NCBI GenBank assembly: GCA_032164245.1 | Contig: JAVMKO010000006.1 | Coordinates: 5,595,001-5,659,000 of the forward strand | Length of the DNA stretch: 64,000 nucleotides | Reading direction: 5' to 3' | From: Sternotherus odoratus | Lineage: Eukaryota > Chordata > Testudines > Kinosternidae | In this document: piece after piece, positions 49,269-64,000 of the stretch | How the letters are laid out: each line of letters starts with the position of its first letter | How positions within the stretch are numbered: the first letter of the stretch is position 1 | The notes under the pieces: model-generated | The model's database searches: none | What the model was told of the DNA's origin: nothing | Seen by the model: the letters and a program-made list of their open reading frames with translations, nothing else | Position numbers and translations under genes: made by a program

Positions 49269-50490
49269 TGACCTGTCCTGATGAGATGGGTTTGATGGAA
49301 AGGGATTCAAGAATGACTTAGAAAGTCCTTCATCTCCTAACCGAGAGAAGCTGCTGCTCTCCACACACCACTGTACGAATAGTAGGTAGGCTGGTCTGAG
49401 ACCCTGACTCTGCACAGTGCTGTGCGTAGAGTTGTGCAGGTAAGCCCAAGGAGGATGTGATGAGCAGGAGAGAGAGTACAGAGCAATTGGATCAATGAGA
49501 GCTCAGCTGAGTGGCTACTGAGTTACTCCTGCTTGGAAGCAGGAAGATAGTATGTAGAGACACCCCATGTGCATGTTGAGACATCTCTCAGAAACATCTG
49601 TTTTCCGCCCACCCCCGTTTTGACCAGTGCTCTTGGAAGTAAAAGATTGGGCTTGTCTTTTACTACCACCTTTTATGGAGGACCAAGAACAACCTACCAT
49701 AGTCTTTGCTCACACTTGCCTTGAAACATAACCTGCTCTGTTCCCTCATGCACACCTTGCCAGATGACAGCCTTGGAGATGACTTAGCAAAGGCTGCATG
49801 GTGTACAGTTAAAGCTGAAAGACAAGTACTGCGGTAGGAGAGCGACGATGGGGTGGTTCATATGGAAAATTGATGGATGAGCTCACTACCTCGCCAATGC
49901 TGGAGATGCCGCAAGTCAGAAGAGCAGAATGAAAACAAAATCTCTCCATAACTCTTAGGGGCAATAATGAAAATACATGGAGGAATATATAGAGTTAGCC
50001 TGTTCCACTGTATAGATTTCTGGACAACATACATTTCAGATAGGAAATAAAGGATAACTACATGATCAGGAAGTATTTTGCATTAATAGTTGCATAATAA
50101 AATATAGGGGAGAGGGCACTATTAGAAGTAGTCAGGAAATGTATGGATGATTTGATAGTGGAAATAAATGAAAAGGCGTAATTAAAGGCGGATCAGGAAA
50201 GCCCCGTCTATAAAATCCTGAGATGCTTTTGTATTCTAGTCAGATTCCTGCATACAATTTTTTCACAGTAATAACATGCTCCAGGGCATGTAGTCAGAGT
50301 GAGACATAAATGTTACTTGGTTTCTGGAAAAGTTCTATCTTTGGCCTCATAAAGCACGCATAAACCTCCCTCTCAATCCACTTTCCTTAAACAATCGGTC
50401 CTCTTGCAGTATGTACTCCACACTTTAATGTTACATATCTGATGTCCACATAAAATGTAAATATGCTAACATCACGCCAATCTCTCGTAG

Positions 50491-53732
<3,242 letters not shown>

Positions 53733-53799
53733 TGAGAAGTGAGGGAAGGTTTGGGCTACACAGACTGGGCAAAGTGCACATCTTTCTAGTGAAGGTATT

Positions 53800-53935
53800 T
53801 ATATGGCCCCCATAACCATAGTATCTGAGTATCCTCACCACCCTCTGGTGCTGTTACACCCATTGTACAGATGGGGATGCTGCGTCACACAGAGACTAGG
53901 TGACTTGCCCAGGGCCGCACAGGAAGTTTATGGCT
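53800..53935. repeat. MIR-like SINE 3' region
   Basis: The phrases CCCATTGTACAGATGGGGAT and GTGACTTGCCCAGGGCCGCA are typical of the MIR 3' half. It is old and short. Confidence 0.55.
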
Positions 53936-54534
53936 AAGTCTAAGTTAATACTTAGGGTGACTGTTTTGGCCCAAGCTGTCCCGACTTCTTTGACAAAAAC
54001 GGGAATTTGTCCCATTGCTTTTCCCAACGGATTAAGTGGCAAGAGCAAGCGAACAAATGCCCAGTTTACAAAGCAGAAACAAAACAAAACAAAAAAACCC
54101 AGGGCCACCCCCCTTGAGGACGTGGAGGAATGGGTTTTTTTTGGGGGGGGGGAGCAATGCGGGGTGCCAGACAGCAGGACTCTGGGAGGCAGCCCCCAGC
54201 CCACGTGGAGCGCCGGGATCAGACGCAGGCACGGGAGGCACGGCACATGGGCACTCAACCCCAATCGCAGCTACAGGTGGCACGGAGCTTGGGGGGTGGT
54301 GTCAGCCCCAGCCCTGGGCAATGGGGTGGGGGGTCGGTGAGCCCTGCGGGCGGGGGAGTTGCTCCGGTGAGCCCTGGGCCATCCTGTTTTTACATCAGGA
54401 AAGTAACTCGATGCTGCGCAGGGAGCGGGGCATCGAAGTCCCTCTTAAAAGTCTCCCTAATGGTGCGTGTGTAAGATGTGTGATTTGAATCCACACGTTG
54501 TTAAATGTGACACTATGTTTGTATCGTTTCCCAG

Positions 54535-54591
54535 GCCTATATAAAGATTTATCAAGGAGAAGAATTGCCACATCCCAAATCAATGTTGCAG
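54535..54591 (+). CDS. ATL1: ATL1 exon 10, residues 331-349
   Basis: A 57-nt exon encoding AYIKIYQGEELPHPKSMLQ, the linker from the G domain into the three-helix bundle. Acceptor TTTCCCAG, donor CAG|GTATTT. Confidence 0.97.
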
Positions 54592-55404
54592 GTATTTATG
54601 CTGTCGGCTGGCTTGAGCTTGTGGACAGTCAGTCACGTTGATTTTCCGTTCGGCAGTCATTTGAGATGTTAGGCTAACGGAGGGCTTCGAGTCTGTTCCG
54701 TGAGGCTCGACTATGCTAATCCAAGCAATACCTTGTGGGAAATCTTTTGCAGTTACTTGGGGTAAAATATTCAAAAGCACCAAAGTGACTTAGGACCCTG
54801 ATTCCCATTTTCAGAAGTGAGCTAGGCACTCTGACGTATTTCCAAGAGGTGGAGGCAATAGCTGTTTACGTAGGACCGGGCATGGCCAAGGTTTTTGTAA
54901 CATTTCCTGGAGCTCCGGAATGAGGGCTTTTACTTCCTCTGGCTTTGGATTCCTGCAGGAATTGTTTCCTCTTTGCTACTAGCTACAATTCAAAGCACAT
55001 CTCTAAATCCTGCTAGGAGCTGGGATCTGCCTTCTTGGGACGCCCCCCCCCCCCTTGTCCCAGTGCACCCCTAGCAATGAAGATCAGCTGAGCTGCTGTT
55101 GCTGGCAGACTTTAAAAGGGTGGTGTCTAGAAGCCGGGCCCTATTGGCGGAGGGCTATTGGCTCTGGAATTTGCTCTTCGAGCTGGTCTGTTTTCCGTAA
55201 GGGTTTGGCCTAAGGCACATCTTTTGCAGGAAAAGGCCGACGTGCCCGTAGCAGCAAGCGCAGGAATGAATGAAGGGCTGGGGGCAGGGCGGGGCGAGCT
55301 GTTTATTTTTCATTTTTGGACATGAGCACTTTGTATACCTGGGTGTCCATGTGGGGAGTGCGTGTGCCCCCTCCCCCGCCACAGGTTGATGATGATGTTA
55401 CTAA

Positions 55405-57165
<1,761 letters not shown>

Positions 57166-57988
57166 AAATGATGGAGTCTAAATTAGCTGTTACCACTCGT
57201 GAAAGCTCTTGGAGTCATTGTGGATACACACGCAAACATCCACTCAGTGTGCAGCAGCAGTCAGAAAAGGGAACAGAATGTTGGGCATCATTAAGAAAGG
57301 GCTCGCTAATAAGACAGAAAGTATTCTCTTGCCTCTGTATAAATCCATGGTTCGCCCACATCTTAAATACGGTGTGCAGATGTGGTTGCCCATCTCAAAA
57401 AAGATATATTGGAATTGGAAAAGGTTCAGCAAAGGGCAACAAAAATGATTAGGGGTACGGAACAGTTGCCACATGAGGAGAGATTAATAAGATTGTGACT
57501 TTTCAGTTTGGAAAAGAGACGCCTAACGGGAGATATGATAGCAGTTTATAAAATCATGACTGGTGTGGAGAAAGTAAATAAGGAAGTGTTATTTACTCCT
57601 AATAACACAAGAACTAGGGGGTTACCCAGTGAAAATAACAGGCAGCAGGTTTAAAACAAACAAAAGGAAGTAGTTATTCACAGTCAACTTGTGGAACTCC
57701 TTGCCAGAGGGTGTTGTGAAGGACAAGACTATAACAGCATTCAAAAAGAACTAGATAAATTCATGGAGGAGAGGTCCATCAATGGCTAATAGCCAGGATG
57801 AACAAGGATGGTGTCCCTGGGCTCTGCTTGCCAGAAGCTGGGAATGGGCGACAGGGGGGATGGATCACTGGATGATTCCCTGTTCTGTTCATTCCCTGTA
57901 GGGCACCTGACACTGGCCACTGTCAGAAGTCAGGATGCTGGGCTAGATGGACCGTTGGTCTGAGCCAGTATGGCCGTTCTTATCATGT
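57166..57988 (+). mobile_element. CR1 LINE 3' fragment
   Basis: Plus-strand CR1, similar to the copy at 39327. It has GGAACAGAATGTTGGGCATC, the ORF2 end (YKSMVRPHLKYGVQMWLP) and the 3' tail ending near 'agtatggccgttcttatcat'. It ends about 97 bp before ATL1 exon 12. Confidence 0.88.
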
Positions 57989-58084
57989 GTTATCTGTACA
58001 ATGGTAGCACCAACCAGGGGGGCTGCGGTCACTGTGATCTATCTGGAATATATTGTGACTAATGGCCCGGTTGTCTCTGAATAG

Positions 58085-61677
<3,593 letters not shown>

Positions 61678-61692
61678 GGAAGCACAAATGAG
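61678..61692 (+). CDS. ATL1: ATL1 exon 13, 15-nt microexon, residues 518-522
   Basis: Fifteen bases encode GSTNE, which directly follows WDQ in the human protein as I recall it. The acceptor is strong (long T/C tract, CCCACAG), and the donor GAG|GTAAGTGA is near-perfect. Length is a multiple of three, so skipping would keep the frame and delete five residues. Confidence 0.93.
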
Positions 61693-64000
61693 GTAAGTGA
61701 CTTTATTGTTACAGAGACTTGCCTTGCCCCTCGTCTGCACGGGTTGCATGCCACGGTGCTTGCTCGATCGGCAAAACTAACATCGCTAACACCCAGAGTG
61801 AGGCTGGCACCTTACGTTCACAGCCCTGCATTCTGCTGGGAGCCTTGTTTTGTAACCACTACTCTTAAAGGAGGTTTGTATAGCACCTAGAACTGTTACA
61901 GTTCCTCAGAGCAGTTGGGATTTGCAAAAGGACCCATGGATTTGTATCCAGTTCCCAAGCAGAGTCGGGTGTCTAACTCCCTTAGGCCCCTTTGAAATTC
62001 TCATCCACTGTTTGGCCCTGCTAGAGAGTTCACCAGCGAAGACGCTTTAGAACACAGCATACAAACGTTAGGTCTTAAGAAAAGCAATTCTGCATGACCA
62101 GTGTCTCTCCAATCATACAAAGAGGGCCCGGAGCCTGCAGTCAGATTCACCCAGACAGACCCATGGGGCCTCTCGTATAGACACATGAGTCTGTGCATAA
62201 TAGATTCAATTCCAGTCTCTGGCCTAAAAGTATGAGGAAGAAGATAAAATTAAGACCTTATTTTGGTGGTTAGTATATATTTTCAGTAGCATGGGTGTAA
62301 CCCCTCCTCTCCCCCGCACAGAGGTGCATGGGCATTGTGCTGGTCTTATGCACAGGTTGACAGTAACTTTGATAAAAAGAAAACCAACACACATGCACAC
62401 TGAACTTATGAGGATGCAGGGGGCTTAGTTAATAAACCATTCGTCATCCATCAAAAAAAGAAAAGAAAAAAAAGAGCACTAAAGTAGGTAGACCTTTGGG
62501 CAGGTACCAGCTGTTCATCACAACTAGTTTTGAAGACAATCTCTTCTCATTCATGATCAGTGTTCAGGAGAAGTCAGTGAAAGATTTATTTGCTAGTTTT
62601 GTTTGCACCGTCTCCTCTGAAGACAACAGCAAAACCCTCCCCTGGGATGATAAAGGATGCCGAAGGCTAAAATCTGCATTTGTTTAAAGAAGCAATTTCT
62701 AGAAAAACTGCATGTACATTTGATAATCAAAGTCTCTTGCATGGCATGTTTTACAAGCACCTAAATGATCCTCACAAAAAACGCATGGATATACCGAATG
62801 TTAACATTTGTGTCTTAAATGTGAAACCTATATAAGAGACCACCCTTATTAGACATGGAAGCACATGACTTGAAGCACCCCATAGTATCCTTGATTCAAT
62901 TAAATTCTGCCACACAATTAGAAGAACAGCTGGTAGGTGAGCAGCTATCATCAGTCCCTTAGTTGTTGCTTAGGACATATGCTGGAACCAGTGTATACAT
63001 ATGAAGCTGTAGCCCTGATGAATGGGATTTTCATTCTTGCACATTATACATAGACCCTACTTTGATTCTGTAACACATGGGCCAAGTGTTAGCTGTCTCT
63101 CCCTCTAAAGCAGAGGTGGGCAAATTACGACCCACGGACCACATCCAGCCCACGGGACCGTCCTGCCCAGCCCCTGAGCTCCCAGCCAGGGAGGCTACCC
63201 CTCCCCTCCCCCACTCTCTCCCCTTCCCCCGCCACCGTGAGGCCAGCACTCTGGGGAGTGGGGCTGCACACTCCTGTGGGGGAGCATGTCTGGCTGCGGC
63301 CAGGTAGCTGCTCTGAGCGGCAGGGTAAGGGGGCTGGGGCATTGGATAAGGGACAGAGGTTCCCGGGTGTGGCAGTCAGGGGAAAAGGAGCAGGGGGCAG
63401 TTGGATGGGGTGGGAGTCCTGGGGGGCCTGCCTGAGGGCAAGGGTATGGATAGGGGTCACGGCTGTCGGGACAGGGAGCAGGGGAGGTTGGGTAGGGGCT
63501 GGGGTCCTGGGGGGTTGGGGGGAGGGATGGTTAGGGTCCGGGGTCTTGGGAGAGGGTGGTCAGGGAACAAGGAGCAGGGGGTTGGATGAGTGGGAGGCAG
63601 TCAGGTTGGGGGCCAGATAGGGGGTAGGGGCCAGCCTGTTTGGGGAGGCACTGCCTTCCCTACCCAGCCCTCCATACAGTTTTGCAACCCCCATGTGGCT
63701 CTTGGGCCAAAACATTAGCCTACCCCTGCTCTAAAGGAAGGGACCATGGAAAGGAGCCTATTGATTGGCTACTCCCTTCATACAACAGGTTCTTTAGCTC
63801 AACCAATAGAGGCTTACGCTTTTAGACCTAGAAGTCCTTGGTACTGTTACCACTGCTGATCCAACCAGCCCACCATCATAAGTTTTACTGGACCAGTCCA
63901 TTAGCTTAGTGGTAGTAGCAGAGTCCTGAACCTAGTTGACTTTAGTGACTGTAGCATGGAAAGAAGGGGTTAGTGTGTTGCATTTATTTTTCTAGACAGA
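61693..64000 (+). other. ATL1: ATL1 intron 13 (partial)
   Basis: I searched for the last coding exon (expected to begin ALYKLYSAAA) and did not find it, so it lies beyond 64000. The only clear repeat is the hAT-like element at 63111. Confidence 0.75.
63111..63728. mobile_element. 618-bp hAT-like element with exact 8-bp TSD
   Basis: The ends are CAGAGGTGGGCAAATTACG and GCCTACCCCTG, with a flanking duplication CTCTAAAG at 63103..63110 and 63729..63736. The interior relates to the element at 25185 in the opposite orientation. No transposase is present. Confidence 0.85.

Noticed and set aside
53950..54440. Possible MITE beginning TTAGGGTGAC
   Set aside because: It resembles the left end of the 14995 MITE, but no matching right end or duplication was found.

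Overview
The window is vertebrate nuclear DNA, most likely from a turtle or a close sauropsid. Two lines of evidence point there. The genes are split into short, canonically spliced exons. The interspersed repeats are dominated by CR1 LINE fragments, with hAT-like and mariner-like non-autonomous DNA elements, solo LTRs and old SINE/LINE remnants. No bacterial-style operons, CRISPR arrays or RNA genes were found.

Two protein-coding genes lie head to head. On the minus strand at the left edge is the 5' end of a germinal-centre-type kinase, called MAP4K5. Its first coding exon is 1009..1116, and an inferred non-coding first exon lies in a CpG island at about 3075..3660. On the plus strand is ATL1 (atlastin-1, the ER-membrane fusion GTPase; SPG3A in humans). 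Thirteen coding exons run from 21823 to 61692 and encode residues 1-522. The last coding exon, expected to encode about 36 residues, is not in the window and should lie beyond 64000. The MAP4K5/ATL1 head-to-head arrangement is the one I recall from the human genome, and it supports both gene calls.

Layout. 1..1117: MAP4K5 intron and coding exon. 1118..3660: MAP4K5 intron 1, with an interrupted CR1 copy, a G/C-rich minisatellite and a CpG-island promoter. 3661..18580: intergenic, mostly decayed mobile elements. 18580..21655: a GT-based minisatellite of about 3 kb that abuts the ATL1 CpG island. 21656..22460: ATL1 promoter, 5'UTR with (CCGGGG)4, and exon 1. 21857..37248: the long intron 1, with hAT elements, a decayed LINE with an RNase H-like domain, and a solo LTR. 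37249..61692: exons 2 to 13. 61693..64000: part of intron 13, ending with another hAT element.

The most interesting observations are these: a visible gradient of CpG decay across the GT minisatellite toward the ATL1 promoter; a G-quadruplex-prone (CCGGGG)4 tract just before the ATL1 start codon; a 20-bp tandem duplication across the exon 8 splice donor, in which the distal donor that would add a stop codon is lost; a 15-nt in-frame microexon; and two independent retroposon insertions with perfect or near-perfect 5' snap-back palindromes and 10-11 bp target duplications.

Family names for repeats are from memory of typical sequences. Boundaries are exact only where a target-site duplication is quoted.
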